From Caballeronia terrestris (GTDB lineage Bacteria > Pseudomonadota > Gammaproteobacteria > Burkholderiales > Burkholderiaceae): a stretch of 64,000 nt of DNA. Positions 1 to 9,531 of the stretch are shown in pieces. The notes under the pieces were generated by a model. That model was not told the DNA's origin and made no database searches. It saw nothing but the letters and a program-made list of their open reading frames with translations. Every line of letters starts with the position of its first letter. Positions within the stretch are counted from its first letter, which is position 1. A program made the position numbers and the translations under genes. The DNA lies in assembly GCF_001544515.1 (NCBI RefSeq), contig NZ_FCOL02000028.1, positions 1 to 64,000 on the forward strand, in the 5' to 3' direction.

Positions 1-267
1 GCCCGTGCCCACGTCAAAACCGCTTTCCAACTGGAAAATCGCCTTCAGGCCGCCGCCCAGGTCTTCCTGACCCTTCAAACCCCAACGGTCGCCCGACAGG
101 TTGCCGTTGATCATGCCGTACAGATGGTCGCCATTCGTATTGGCGCGGCTGACATAACCGAGACCTGCGTCGATCACGCCGTACAGCGTCACGCTGGATT
201 GTGCTTGTGCCGCACCAGCTGCGCCGAGCAAGGCCAGCGAGAGGGACGTCAGTGCGAGTCGTTTCAT
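1..267 (-). CDS. Gram-negative general porin, 3' end outside window
   Basis: This is the first 89 codons of an outer-membrane general porin; the gene runs off the left edge. The start ATG (complement of 265-267) opens a signal peptide with a short KR-containing n-region, a Leu/Ala core and an AQA cleavage site. The mature protein begins QSSVTLYGVIDAG, the first beta strand typical of Burkholderiales porins (Gram_neg_porins family). A second strand region carries the GLKGQEDLGGGL motif. The protein would form a trimeric diffusion channel. Its only visible upstream sequence is the spacer to the BrkB gene, so it appears to be its own transcription unit. A second porin of the same family lies at 58068-59282. 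Confidence 0.9.
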   Translation of the reverse strand, partial: MKRLALTSLSLALLGAAGAAQAQSSVTLYGVIDAGLGYVSRANTNGDHLYGMINGNLSGDRWGLKGQEDLGGGLKAIFQLESGFDVGTG

Positions 268-559
268 CGAATTCTCCACGCGAATGATTAAAATCGTTGT
301 TGCCGGCGCTGAGAATAACGCTGTCTCATAATTTCCAGAAATGAAAAAAATAGACTGTCTCGAAAAACAGACACTCGGTCAGAAGGCCGTCAATAAAGGG
401 TTTGAGGCGGATCGTTGCGCGACATAAGTGTCTCGGAAAAGTTCCGGACAGCGTTCGAGTGGGGCCTCGGCGCAACCCCTTTTACCAACGGCTTACGCGG
501 ATTGCAGTTACTTTTGGTAACAAAGAGGAAAGCGCCGGTAGGGCTTCCGCGCGATTTCA

Positions 560-1870
560 TCAGACGTTAGCTTCGTTATCAGGCGTTCGGCGCGCATCTC
601 GCCCTGACAGCATCGCCACCGCCATCCCAGCCGATGCCGCAAGCAGCACCGCACGCCAAGGATGCCGGCGCACCATCGCGTTCGCCTGCGTCGCCTTGCG
701 GCTTGCGCCGATCAGCGCCTCGGCGGTGGCGCGCGTGGCCGTCGTTTCGACACTCACGACCTTGCGCGACAGCGTCAGCGCACGGCTCAGCGCGGATACC
801 TTCTTGCGCGCCTGCTGCGTCAGTTGCTGCGAGCGCTCGGCGCGCGATCCGATCGAGCGGCGCGCGTCGTCCGGTACGGCAGGCGCGACGGCGGCGTCGC
901 CCGTGACGGTATTGCCGTTGGCGCGCGTCGATGCCGCCAGCAGCGAGCCGATCTTCGCGCGGCTGCCGGGCGGCACGTTGCCGTTTTGCTGGCCCCACGC
1001 ACCGCGCGGATCGTGCATGCGCGCGCGGGCGGCGGAGAACTCGGCGCCCAGCAGCAAAACAGCCGCCGAGAAATAGAGCCACATGAGCAGGACCGCAAGC
1101 GACCCGGCCGCGCCAAACGCGCTCGCCGTGCCCGCGTGCGTCAAATAGAAGGCGAACAGCTTCTTGCCCGCCGAAAACAGTACCGCCGACATGACGCCGC
1201 CGACGAGCGCATCGCGCCATTCGACTTTCGCGTCCGGCAAAAACATGAGCAGCGCGCCGAACGCCACCGACAAGATCGCCAGCCCGGCGACCAGTTGCAC
1301 GATGTCGCCGATGATCACGAACGGCGAATCGCCCCAGAGCCACAGGCCGACCGCCTGGATCGCGGTATCGAGGACGAGCGAGACGATTAGCAGGAACGCC
1401 ACGCCCAGCACGAGCCCGAACGAGATGAGGCGCACGCGCACCATCGCGAAGACGCTCGATTTCTGTTCACCGGTCTGCGGCCACACCAGGTTGAGCGCGG
1501 TATTGAGCGAAGAAAACGTCGCCGACGCGCCGACCGCCAGCAGCACGAACGAGATGATCGCGGCGATGCCGGTCCCGCGGCTGCGGTGCGCGTTCTCGAC
1601 GATGCTCTGCACGCCCGCCGCCGCCTGGTCGCCGATCAGGCCATTCACCTGATGGAAGAGCTGTCCGCGGGCGGCCTCGGCGCCGAACACCCAGCCGGCG
1701 ACGGCAATCACCATGACGAGCGTCGGCGCCAGCGAGAACGCTGAATAGAAGGCGATGCTCGCCGCCATCGCGGCGCAGCGGTCCTCGCCGAACTGCTTGA
1801 GCGCGCCGACGACCCAGGAAGCATCCTTTTTGACGACGGCCTGAATTTTTTGCGTGGACAACGTGCTCAT
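560..1870 (-). CDS. YihY/BrkB family inner-membrane protein
   Basis: 436-residue integral membrane protein of the YihY/BrkB family (old name ribonuclease BN, now considered wrong). After a short cytoplasmic start, residues about 15-290 hold some six hydrophobic segments, including the family-typical stretch CAAMAASIAFYSAFSLAP near the first helix and a GGVMSAVLFSAGKKLFAFYL stretch. The C-terminal 140 residues are Arg/Ala rich and end with one more hydrophobic segment (about 400-422), longer than the compact family members. The cellular role is not settled. It is transcribed away from the formate dehydrogenase operon, so the two share a 271-bp divergent intergenic region. Confidence 0.88.
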   Translation of the reverse strand: MSTLSTQKIQAVVKKDASWVVGALKQFGEDRCAAMAASIAFYSAFSLAPTLVMVIAVAGWVFGAEAARGQLFHQVNGLIGDQAAAGVQSIVENAHRSRGTGIAAIISFVLLAVGASATFSSLNTALNLVWPQTGEQKSSVFAMVRVRLISFGLVLGVAFLLIVSLVLDTAIQAVGLWLWGDSPFVIIGDIVQLVAGLAILSVAFGALLMFLPDAKVEWRDALVGGVMSAVLFSAGKKLFAFYLTHAGTASAFGAAGSLAVLLMWLYFSAAVLLLGAEFSAARARMHDPRGAWGQQNGNVPPGSRAKIGSLLAASTRANGNTVTGDAAVAPAVPDDARRSIGSRAERSQQLTQQARKKVSALSRALTLSRKVVSVETTATRATAEALIGASRKATQANAMVRRHPWRAVLLAASAGMAVAMLSGRDARRTPDNEANV

Positions 1871-2101
1871 TTCGGACCTCTGTTTTCTCTATGGTTGTAC
1901 GTTCGTCTGATGTTCGTCTTATAAGTCTGCTTGCTTCGAGCACGATCCGTTCCAGTGGGACATGCATCTTTCCTATTAATAGAGGCAGCGCTTCAGCGGC
2001 ACAAGGCGTCTGCCGTAGAATGCCCGCCGCCGCGCGCTCAGGCACTGCGCATGCGGGCAAATCCCCGTGCCAGTGCATCGGCGAACCGTAATCGATTTCC
2101 C

Positions 2102-2107
2102 TATAAT
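2102..2107 (+). promoter_or_regulatory. possible -10 element for fdnGHI
   Basis: An exact TATAAT lies 35 bp upstream of the fdnG start codon in the divergent spacer between the BrkB gene and fdnG. No convincing TTGACA-like -35 stands 16-18 bp upstream, so a weak or activator-dependent promoter is possible. The call rests on the hexamer alone. Confidence 0.3.
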
Positions 2108-2141
2108 TCAGCCACCCCCACACATAACGCCCGAGGCGACC

Positions 2142-5100
2142 ATGCTGCAAATGTCCCGGCGCCAGTTCCTGAAGGTTTCCGCGAGCACGCTCGCCGGATC
2201 GAGCCTAGCCCTGATGGGCTTCTCGCCGGCGCCCGCGCTCGCTGAAGTCCGCCAGTACAAACTGTCGCGCACAACTGAAACACGCAATACCTGTCCGTAC
2301 TGCTCCGTCGGTTGCGGCATCCTGATGTACGGCTTGGGCGACAACGCCAAGAACGCGAAGTCGAGCATCATTCATATCGAAGGCGATCCCGATCATCCGG
2401 TCAATCGCGGCACGCTGTGCCCGAAGGGCGCGTCGCTGATCGACTTCATTCACAGCCCGAGCCGTCTGAAGTATCCCGAGTATCGCGCGGCGGGATCGAA
2501 CGAGTGGAAACGCATCTCGTGGGAACACGCGCTCGACCGCATCGCCAAGCTGATGAAGGAAGACCGCGACGCCAATTTCGTCGAAACGACGCCAGACGGC
2601 AAGAAGGTCAACCGCTGGCTGACCACCGGCATGCTCGCGGCATCGGCCGGTAGCAATGAAGTCGGTTATTTGACGCACAAGACTGTCCGCAGTCTTGGCA
2701 TGCTCGCATTCGACAATCAAGCGCGTGTCTGACACGGCCCGACGGTGGCAGGTCTTGCCCCGACGTTTGGCCGTGGAGCGATGACGAACCATTGGGTCGA
2801 CATCAAGAACGCGGATGTGATTCTCGTGATGGGCGGCAATGCCGCAGAAGCGCACCCGTGCGGCTTCAAGTGGGTGACCGAGGCGAAGGCGCATCGAAAG
2901 GCGCGACTGATCGTCGTCGACCCGCGGTTTACACGCACAGCATCGGTCGCGGATTTCTACGCGCCGATTCGAACCGGCTCGGACATTGTGTTCCTTGGCG
3001 GCGTGATCAACTATTTGCTCACGCACGACAAGATCCAGCACGAGTACGTGAAGAACTACACGGACTTTGCGTTCATCGTGCGCGAGGACTACGCGTTCAA
3101 TGACGGCATCTTCTCCGGCTACGACGCCGACAAGCGCCGCTACGACAAATCGTCGTGGGACTACGAACGCGGCGACGACGGCTTCGCCAAGGTCGATCCG
3201 ACGCTGCAGCATCCGCGCTGCGTCTACAACCTGCTGAAGCAGCACTACTCGCGCTATACGCCCGAGCAGGTAGAGAAGACGTGCGGAACGCCGAAGGACA
3301 AGTTCCTGAAGGTGTGCGAGATGCTCGCATCGACGGCGGTTCCGGGGCGCGCCGGCACCGTGCTGTACGCGCTCGGCTGGACGCATCACTCGGTCGGCGC
3401 GCAGATCATCCGCACCGGCGCGATGGTGCAGTTGCTGCTGGGGAACATCGGCATCGCGGGCGGCGGCATGAACGCGCTGCGCGGGCACTCGAACATCCAG
3501 GGCCTGACCGACCTCGGTCTGATGTCGAACCTGCTGCCTGGCTACATGACCCTGCCGAACGAACCCGAGCAGGACTACGAGACGTTCATCACCAAGCGCG
3601 CCGCGCAACCGCTGCGGCCGAATCAGCTCAGCTACTGGAAGAACTATCGCGCGTTCCATGTGAGCTTCATGAAGTCGTGGTGGGGCGACAACGCCACTGC
3701 CGAGAACAACTTCGGCTTCGACTTCCTGCCGAAGCTCGACAAGTCCTACGACATGCTCCAGGTCTTCGAGCTGATGGCGCAGGGCAAGATGAACGGCTAC
3801 ATCGCGCAGGGCTTCAATCCGCTCGCCGCGGCGCCGAACAAGGCGAAGATCGGCCTCGGCCTGTCGAAGCTGAAGTGGCTCGTCATCATGGACCCGCTCG
3901 CGACCGAAACGTCCGAGTTCTGGAAGAACTACGGCGAATTCAACGACGTCGATCCCGCCAAGATCCAGACCGAAGTCTTCCGCCTGCCGACTTCGTGTTT
4001 CGCGGAAGAGCGCGGCTCGCTCGTGAGTTCGAGCCGCGTGCTGCAGTGGCACTGGCAGGGCGCGCTGCCGCCGGGCGAAGCGAAGAGCGACCTCGAGATC
4101 ATGTCGGGGCTGTGGCTGCGCATCCGTCAGGCTTATAAGGAGAAGGGCGGCAAGTATCCCGATCCGATCCTCAAGATGACCTGGCCGTACGCGGACCCGG
4201 AAAGCCCGACGCCCGAAGAAATCGCGATGGAGTTCAATGGGAAAGCGCTCGCCGACGTCACCGACGCAGTCGATAAAACCAAGGTCCTCGCGAAGAAGGG
4301 CGAGCAGTTGTCGAGTTTTGCGCAGTTGCGCGACGACGGCTCGACGGCTTCCGGCTGCTGGATCTTCTGCGGATCGTGGACGCAGGCGGGCAACCAGATG
4401 GGCCGGCGCGACAACTCCGACCCGACCGGCATCGGCCAGACGCTCGGCTGGGCGTGGGCGTGGCCGGCGAACCGGCGCATCCTGTACAACCGCGCCTCGT
4501 GCGACCTGAGCGGCAAGCCGTTCGACCCGACGCGCAAGCTGATCGCGTGGAACGGCAAGTCGTGGACGGGCGCCGACATCCCGGACTTCAAGGCCGACGA
4601 GCCGCCGGAGAACGGCATGAATCCGTTCATCATGAATCCGGAAGGCGTGGCGCGCTTCTTCGCCCGCGACGGCATGAACGAAGGGCCATTCCCCTCGCAC
4701 TACGAGCCGTTCGAGAATCCGCTCGGGTACAACCCGCTGTTCCCGGACAACAAGCTCGCCGTCAGCAACCCGGCGGCGCGCGTGTTCCCGGACGATCGCG
4801 CGGCGTTCGGCGTCGCGAAGGACTTCCCGCATACGGCGACCACGTATCGCCTGACCGAGCATTTCCACTACTGGACCAAGCACGCGAAGCTCAACGCGAT
4901 CATTCAGCCGCAGCAGTTCGTGGAGATCGGCGAGGACCTGGCGAAGGAAGTGGGCGTGGTCGCGGGCGATCGCGTGAAGGTGTCGAGCAATCGCGGGCAT
5001 ATCGTCGCGGTGGCCGTCGTGACCAAGCGGATCAAGCCGCTGATGATCGAGGGGAAGAAGGTGCAGACCGTCGGACTTCCGTTGCACTGGGGATTCAAGG

Positions 5101-5210
5101 GCCTCACGCAGCCGGGCTATCTCATCAATACGCTGACGCCTTCCGTGGGCGACGGGAATTCGCAGACACCGGAATTCAAGTCGTTCCTGGTCAAGGTCGA
5201 GAAGGCATAA
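2142..5210 (+). CDS. fdnG: Selenocysteine-containing formate dehydrogenase, catalytic alpha subunit
   Basis: Molybdopterin-guanine-dinucleotide enzyme that oxidises formate to CO2 in the periplasm and passes electrons to FdnH and FdnI. The reading frame is 1022 residues with an in-frame UGA at 2730-2732 read as selenocysteine 197 (context [12 protein letters not shown]), close to its place in E. coli FdnG. The N-terminus has a Tat signal (SRRQFLK, then a hydrophobic run to ALA). Cys51, Cys54, Cys58 and Cys93 bind the first [4Fe-4S] cluster. The ATG at 2142 is preceded by GAGG at a good distance; an in-frame ATG three codons later is the alternative. A hairpin matching the bacterial SECIS consensus follows the UGA at once. 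Not a pseudogene: the frame resumes with perfect family similarity after the UGA. Confidence 0.96.
2730..2775 (+). promoter_or_regulatory. SECIS element and UGA selenocysteine codon in fdnG
   Basis: The UGA (2730-2732) is followed directly by a 7-bp perfect stem, CACGGCC (2733-2739) with GGCCGTG (2769-2775). The upper helix pairs GGCA (2747-2750) with TGCC (2756-2759) around a GGTCT loop (2751-2755), and T2746 is bulged between this helix and a GG/CC pair. The bulged U and the GGUCU loop are the two features that SelB recognises in E. coli fdhF and fdnG mRNAs. selB and selC are encoded 7-9 kb downstream. Confidence 0.92.
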
Positions 5211-5220
5211 GGGGATAGAG

Positions 5221-6159
5221 ATGGCTCTGCAATCACTGGATATCAAGCGCGTCTCCGCCACCACGACGCCTTCGCCGCAGGTTCGCGAACCGGTGACGGG
5301 GACGGTCGCGAAGCTGATCGACGTATCGAAGTGCATCGGCTGCAAGGCGTGCCAGACGGCCTGCATGGAATGGAACGACCTGCGCGACGAAGTGGGCGAT
5401 TCGATCGGCGTGTACGACAACCCGCGCGACCTGACCGAGCATTCGTGGACCGTCATGCGGTTCTCCGAATACGAGAACCAGGCGGGCGACCTCGAGTGGC
5501 TGATCCGCAAGGACGGCTGCATGCATTGCGAGGACCCGGGCTGCCTGAAGGCGTGTCCGTCGCCGGGTGCGATCGTGCAGTACACGAACGGCATCGTCGA
5601 TTTTCATGAAGAGAACTGCATCGGCTGCGGCTACTGCGTGACGGGCTGCCCGTTCAACGTGCCGCGCATCTCGAAGCAGGATCATCGCGCATACAAGTGC
5701 ACGCTCTGCTCCGATCGCGTCGCGGTCGGGCAGGAACCGGCCTGCGTGAAGACCTGTCCGACCGGCGCGATCATGTTCGGCACCAAGGAGGACATGAAGC
5801 AGCAGGCGTCCGAGCGCATCGAGGACCTGAAGGAACGCGGGTTCCAGAACGCCGGGCTGTACGATCCGGCGGGCGTCGGCGGCACGCACGTCATGTACGT
5901 GCTGCACCACGCGGACAAGCCGACGCTGTATCACGGCTTGCCCGAGAATCCGCACATCAGCCCGATGGTGTCGCTGTGGAAGGGGCTGGCGAAGCCGCTC
6001 GCGCTCGCCGGCATGGCGGTTGCGGCGGTGGCGGGCTTCTTCCATTACACGCGTGTCGGTCCGAACGAGGTGACGGCGGAAGAGGAACGGGAAGCGCAAC
6101 GCGAAGCTGAAGAGGCGCTGGCCCAGCGTAGAGAGGAGCGTTCAGATGAAGCACGATAA
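5221..6159 (+). CDS. fdnH: Formate dehydrogenase beta subunit (four [4Fe-4S] ferredoxin-like)
   Basis: 312-residue electron-transfer subunit linking FdnG to the cytochrome b subunit. Four cysteine motifs are visible: [11 protein letters not shown] (about residues 38-48), CMHCEDPGC followed by [14 protein letters not shown], and CTLC with a distal CVKTCP, enough for four [4Fe-4S] clusters. A single C-terminal transmembrane helix ([17 protein letters not shown], about residues 258-275) anchors it on the periplasmic side. It starts 10 bp after the fdnG stop with GGGGAT as ribosome site. Its 3' end overlaps fdnI by 14 bp, indicating a single operon. Confidence 0.96.
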   Translation: MALQSLDIKRVSATTTPSPQVREPVTGTVAKLIDVSKCIGCKACQTACMEWNDLRDEVGDSIGVYDNPRDLTEHSWTVMRFSEYENQAGDLEWLIRKDGCMHCEDPGCLKACPSPGAIVQYTNGIVDFHEENCIGCGYCVTGCPFNVPRISKQDHRAYKCTLCSDRVAVGQEPACVKTCPTGAIMFGTKEDMKQQASERIEDLKERGFQNAGLYDPAGVGGTHVMYVLHHADKPTLYHGLPENPHISPMVSLWKGLAKPLALAGMAVAAVAGFFHYTRVGPNEVTAEEEREAQREAEEALAQRREERSDEAR

Positions 6160-6805
6160 CTTGAAGCATGAACTCAGAGACGTCGAGGGCAATCGTCTGA
6201 TCGTCCGCTATACGCCGAACGAGCGCAGCAACCACTGGATCACGGCGATCACGTTCGTGCTGCTGGCGCTGTCCGGGCTCGCGATGTTTCATCCGGCGAT
6301 GTCGTGGGCGTACTTCGTGCTCGGCGGCGGGCAGTGGACGCGCATCCTGCATCCGTTCGTGGGCGTCGTGATGTTCCTGTCGTTTTTCGTGCTGATGCTG
6401 CGGTTCTGGCATCACAACTATCTCGACAAGAGCGACGTGCAGTGGATGAAGCAGATGAACGACGTGCTCGCCAATCGCGAAGAGAAGCTGCCGGAGATCG
6501 GGCGGTATAACGCCGGGCAGAAGCTGCTGTTCTTTACGATGGTCGCGTGCCTGTTCCTGCTGCTTGCGAGCGGGATCGTGATCTGGCGGCGGTATTTCTC
6601 GTTCTATTTTCCGATCGGGATCATCCGGCTTGCTTCTCTCGTGCATGCGGTGGCGGCTTTCGTGCTGATCATCGGCATCATCGTGCATATTTATGCGGCG
6701 ATCTGGATCAAGGGATCGGTCGGGGCGATGACGCGCGGGACGGTCACTTATGGATGGGCAAGGAAGCATCATCCGAGGTGGTTCAAGGAGATTATCGGGA
6801 AGTAG
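6146..6805 (+). CDS. fdnI: Formate dehydrogenase gamma subunit, cytochrome b556
   Basis: 219-residue diheme cytochrome b that takes electrons from FdnH and reduces the quinone pool. Four hydrophobic helices are seen (about residues 28-48, 68-88, 125-148, 160-182). Histidines stand in or near them, such as H29 (NHWITAI), HPFVG and HAVAAF, as expected for heme ligation. The ATG at 6146 follows GAGAGGAGCG and overlaps fdnH by 14 bp. A strong hairpin terminator lies 33 bp past the stop, closing the fdnGHI operon. Confidence 0.95.
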   Translation: MKHDNLKHELRDVEGNRLIVRYTPNERSNHWITAITFVLLALSGLAMFHPAMSWAYFVLGGGQWTRILHPFVGVVMFLSFFVLMLRFWHHNYLDKSDVQWMKQMNDVLANREEKLPEIGRYNAGQKLLFFTMVACLFLLLASGIVIWRRYFSFYFPIGIIRLASLVHAVAAFVLIIGIIVHIYAAIWIKGSVGAMTRGTVTYGWARKHHPRWFKEIIGK

Positions 6806-6838
6806 TTATTTGCATGCTTCGCCTTGATTGGCGATCGG

Positions 6839-6877
6839 GGCCACTGTCTTCGTCGAAGGCAGTGGCCTTCTTGATTT
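6839..6877 (+). terminator. Rho-independent terminator after fdnGHI
   Basis: GGCCACTG (6839-6846) pairs with CAGTGGCC (6860-6867), and CTTCG/CGAAG extends the helix inward with one G-T pair between the two blocks. A T-rich tail (TTCTTGATTT) follows. It separates fdnGHI from fdhE, which therefore probably has its own promoter or is read at a lower level. Confidence 0.8.
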
Positions 6878-7077
6878 CAAGCCGCTTTCCTGCCGACGAT
6901 AAGCGACCGAAACTGCTATCCTTCAACCATTTTTCGGCCCGTGCGAATCGAGTGCTTCGCAGCAGGACAGCAAGGGTTTGCGCCGTGTTTGGCGAAACTT
7001 CCGCTGTGCGCGCTCTGTCAGTTTGATGGCCTGCGATGCAATCATCATCGCGCGCCTTCCGTCTTCCGAGGTACTCC

Positions 7078-8061
7078 GTGGTCCAACGCATTCTCGAACC
7101 CGAGCAGATTCAGTCGCTCGATCCATCAGCGATTCCGCGCATCCGCATGCCTGAGCGCGACGCCGTGTTTCCCGCGCGCGCCGCGCGTCTGCGCCAGCTC
7201 GCCGATGCCGCGAATCCCATTGCCGGCTATCTGCGCCTGATGGCCGTGCTCGCCGATGCGCAGCACCAAACGCTGACGAACTTCGAAGCCACGCCGCCCA
7301 GCGCCGAACTCTTGCTAAGCGCCCAACAGCATTCGATGCCGCTGATCCCCGCGCTCTCGGGCGTGCGCGATCCCGCCTGGCGCGACGTTCTGCTGCAATT
7401 GCTCGACAGGATCACGGCGGCCGGCCCGCTCACGCCCACGCTGTCACAACTGATCGCAAAGCTGCGCGCGCTCGATACCGCCGCGCTCGACGCCCAGGCC
7501 GACGCCATCTTCGCGCAGCGCTTCGCCGAGGTCGATCCGGCGAGCGCGCCGTTCGTCGCGGCTGCGCTGCAAGTCGTGTGGACCGACCTCGTGAGCCGCA
7601 TCGACAAATCGCAGGTGCCGTACATCGATACGCCGGGGCTGTGCCCGGTCTGCGGCTCGCATCCGGTCGCGAGCGTGGTGCGCGTCGGCGGGCCGTCGGA
7701 TAACTACCGCTATCTGCAATGCGGCCTGTGCGCCACCGAGTGGCACATGGTCCGATCGAAGTGCTCGAATTGCGACTCGACGAAGGGCATTGCGTATCAC
7801 GCGATCGGCGCGGCCGATGCGGACGCGGAAGCCCGCGATTCGCAGGCGAAGGACGCGCCGCTCAAAGCCGAATCGTGCGACGAGTGCGGCACGTATCGCA
7901 AGATCGGCTATCAGAACAAGGCCTACGATTTCGAACCCTTCGCGGACGATCTCGCGAGCCTCACGCTCGATCTGCTGATGGGCGAGGAGGGGTATCGGCG
8001 GGCATCGCCGAATCCGTGGCTATGGCCGGAACACGCCGGCGAAAAGCAGGACCAGGAATAA
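7078..8061 (+). CDS. fdhE: Formate dehydrogenase accessory protein FdhE
   Basis: 327-residue cytoplasmic factor needed for activity of respiratory formate dehydrogenases; it binds the Tat-exported catalytic subunit before export. The C-terminal half carries four Cys-x2-Cys knuckles (CPVC, CGLC, CSNC and CDEC), the rubredoxin-like metal sites of the family. I place the start at GTG 7078 (VVQRILEPEQ) because GAGG sits 6 nt before it and the family begins near here. An in-frame ATG at 7036 would add 14 residues without family similarity. The gene lies between fdnGHI and selA in the same direction. Confidence 0.92.
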   Translation: MVQRILEPEQIQSLDPSAIPRIRMPERDAVFPARAARLRQLADAANPIAGYLRLMAVLADAQHQTLTNFEATPPSAELLLSAQQHSMPLIPALSGVRDPAWRDVLLQLLDRITAAGPLTPTLSQLIAKLRALDTAALDAQADAIFAQRFAEVDPASAPFVAAALQVVWTDLVSRIDKSQVPYIDTPGLCPVCGSHPVASVVRVGGPSDNYRYLQCGLCATEWHMVRSKCSNCDSTKGIAYHAIGAADADAEARDSQAKDAPLKAESCDECGTYRKIGYQNKAYDFEPFADDLASLTLDLLMGEEGYRRASPNPWLWPEHAGEKQDQE

Positions 8062-8091
8062 AGGTCCGCATAAAAAACGGGGTAAAGCCGA

Positions 8092-9531
8092 GTGAGCGAA
8101 GTCACCAGTATCGAATTGAAGTCGCTGATGGCGAGGGTGCCGTCGGTGGAGCGCGTGATGGCGTCGGCGGGCATGGCGCCGCTCGTCGCGCAGCACGGAC
8201 GCACGCAGGCGCTGGCCGCGCTGCGCCGCATCCTGGACGACTGGCGCGTGGAAGCGCAGGCGGGCCGCGGGTCCGTCGATGCGCTCGACGAAGCGCGTCT
8301 GGCGCAAGCGGTCGGCGCGGCGCTCGAAGCACGCGCGCGCAGCAAGGTGCGCGCCGTTTTCAACCTGACCGGCACGGTCCTGCATACGAATCTTGGCCGC
8401 GCGTTGCTGCCGGACGAAGCGGTGCAGTCGGTCGTCGAGGCGATGACGCGGCCGGCGAACCTCGAATTCGATCTCGCAACAGGCAGCCGCGGCGATCGCG
8501 ACGACCTGATCGACGAACTCATCTGCGAGCTCACCGGCGCCGAAGCCGCGACAGTGGTCAACAACAACGCGGCGGCGGTGCTGCTCGTACTGTCGGCGCT
8601 GGCGTCGAAAAAGGAAGTGGTCGTGTCGCGTGGGGAACTGGTCGAGATCGGCGGCGCGTTCCGCATTCCCGACATCATGAGCCGCGCCGGCGCGAAGCTG
8701 CGCGAGGTCGGCACGACCAATCGAACGCATCTCAAGGATTACGACGAGGCGATCGGCGCGCGCACGGCGCTCCTGATGAAGGTCCATTGCAGCAACTACG
8801 CGATCAGCGGCTTCACGAAGGAAGTCGCGCTCAACGATCTTTCGGTGCTCGCGAAGTCGCGCAATGTCCCGGTCGCGGTCGATCTCGGCAGCGGCACGCT
8901 CGTCGATCTGACGCAGTGGGGCCTGCCGCGCGAAACCACGGTGCGCGAGACGGTCGAAGGCGGCGCGGACATCGTCACGTTCAGCGGCGACAAGCTGCTC
9001 GGCGGCCCGCAAGCGGGGCTGATCGTCGGGCGGCGCGAACTGATCGCGAAGATCAAGAAGCATCCGCTGAAGCGCGCGCTGCGAGTCGGCAAGCTGACGC
9101 TGGCCGCGCTCGAACCGGTGCTGCGTCTTTACCGTGCGCCCGAGTTTCTGCGCGAGCGGCTCACCACGCTGCGCCTCCTCACGCGCGCCGCCGACGACAT
9201 GCGCCACGCAGCCGAGCGCGTCGCGCCCGCGCTGCAGCACGCGATCGGCGCGGATTTCGCGATCGAGGTCGAGCCGATGTTCAGCCAGATCGGCAGCGGC
9301 GCGCTGCCCGTCGACGTGCTGCCGAGCTATGGCCTCACGATCCGGCTCGCGAGCGGCAAGCGCGGCGGGCGGCAGATCAATCGCGTCGAAAAGATGCTGC
9401 GTGGCTTGCCGCGCCCGGTGATCGGCCGGATCGCCGACGATGCGCTGCGTCTCGACGTGCGCTGTCTCGAAGCGCACGACGAAGCCGCGTTCATCGCTCA
9501 GCTACAACCCGCGCAGGCGAACGACGCATGA
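8092..9531 (+). CDS. selA: L-seryl-tRNA(Sec) selenium transferase
   Basis: 479-residue PLP enzyme that converts Ser-tRNA(Sec) to Sec-tRNA(Sec) using selenophosphate. Seen in sequence: the N-terminal helical domain (PSVERVMA), the family segment [17 protein letters not shown] (about residues 91-107), and the PLP lysine region [13 protein letters not shown] (Lys near residue 302). The start is GTG at 8092. The stop codon overlaps the selB start as ATGA, so the two are translationally coupled. Its product must act with SelD, which is not in this window. Confidence 0.96.
   Translation: MSEVTSIELKSLMARVPSVERVMASAGMAPLVAQHGRTQALAALRRILDDWRVEAQAGRGSVDALDEARLAQAVGAALEARARSKVRAVFNLTGTVLHTNLGRALLPDEAVQSVVEAMTRPANLEFDLATGSRGDRDDLIDELICELTGAEAATVVNNNAAAVLLVLSALASKKEVVVSRGELVEIGGAFRIPDIMSRAGAKLREVGTTNRTHLKDYDEAIGARTALLMKVHCSNYAISGFTKEVALNDLSVLAKSRNVPVAVDLGSGTLVDLTQWGLPRETTVRETVEGGADIVTFSGDKLLGGPQAGLIVGRRELIAKIKKHPLKRALRVGKLTLAALEPVLRLYRAPEFLRERLTTLRLLTRAADDMRHAAERVAPALQHAIGADFAIEVEPMFSQIGSGALPVDVLPSYGLTIRLASGKRGGRQINRVEKMLRGLPRPVIGRIADDALRLDVRCLEAHDEAAFIAQLQPAQANDA

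Noticed and set aside
402-1390. Plus-strand frames opposite the BrkB gene
   Set aside because: Low-complexity shadows without ribosome sites or family matches.
2730-2732. UGA in fdnG as a nonsense mutation
   Set aside because: Context ARV-U-HGPTV, the SECIS hairpin and the nearby selA/selB/selC show it is a selenocysteine codon.
2205-5594. 1129-codon open frame on the minus strand across fdnG and fdnH
   Set aside because: It is opposite to genes with clear motifs (Tat signal, Cys clusters, SECIS). Its composition is Arg/His rich without any domain, the usual shadow frame of high-GC genes.
7719-9527. Long upstream extension of the selB frame through fdhE and selA
   Set aside because: The extension reads a wrong frame of two genes with clear family motifs. 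SelB proper starts at the ATG overlapping the selA stop.
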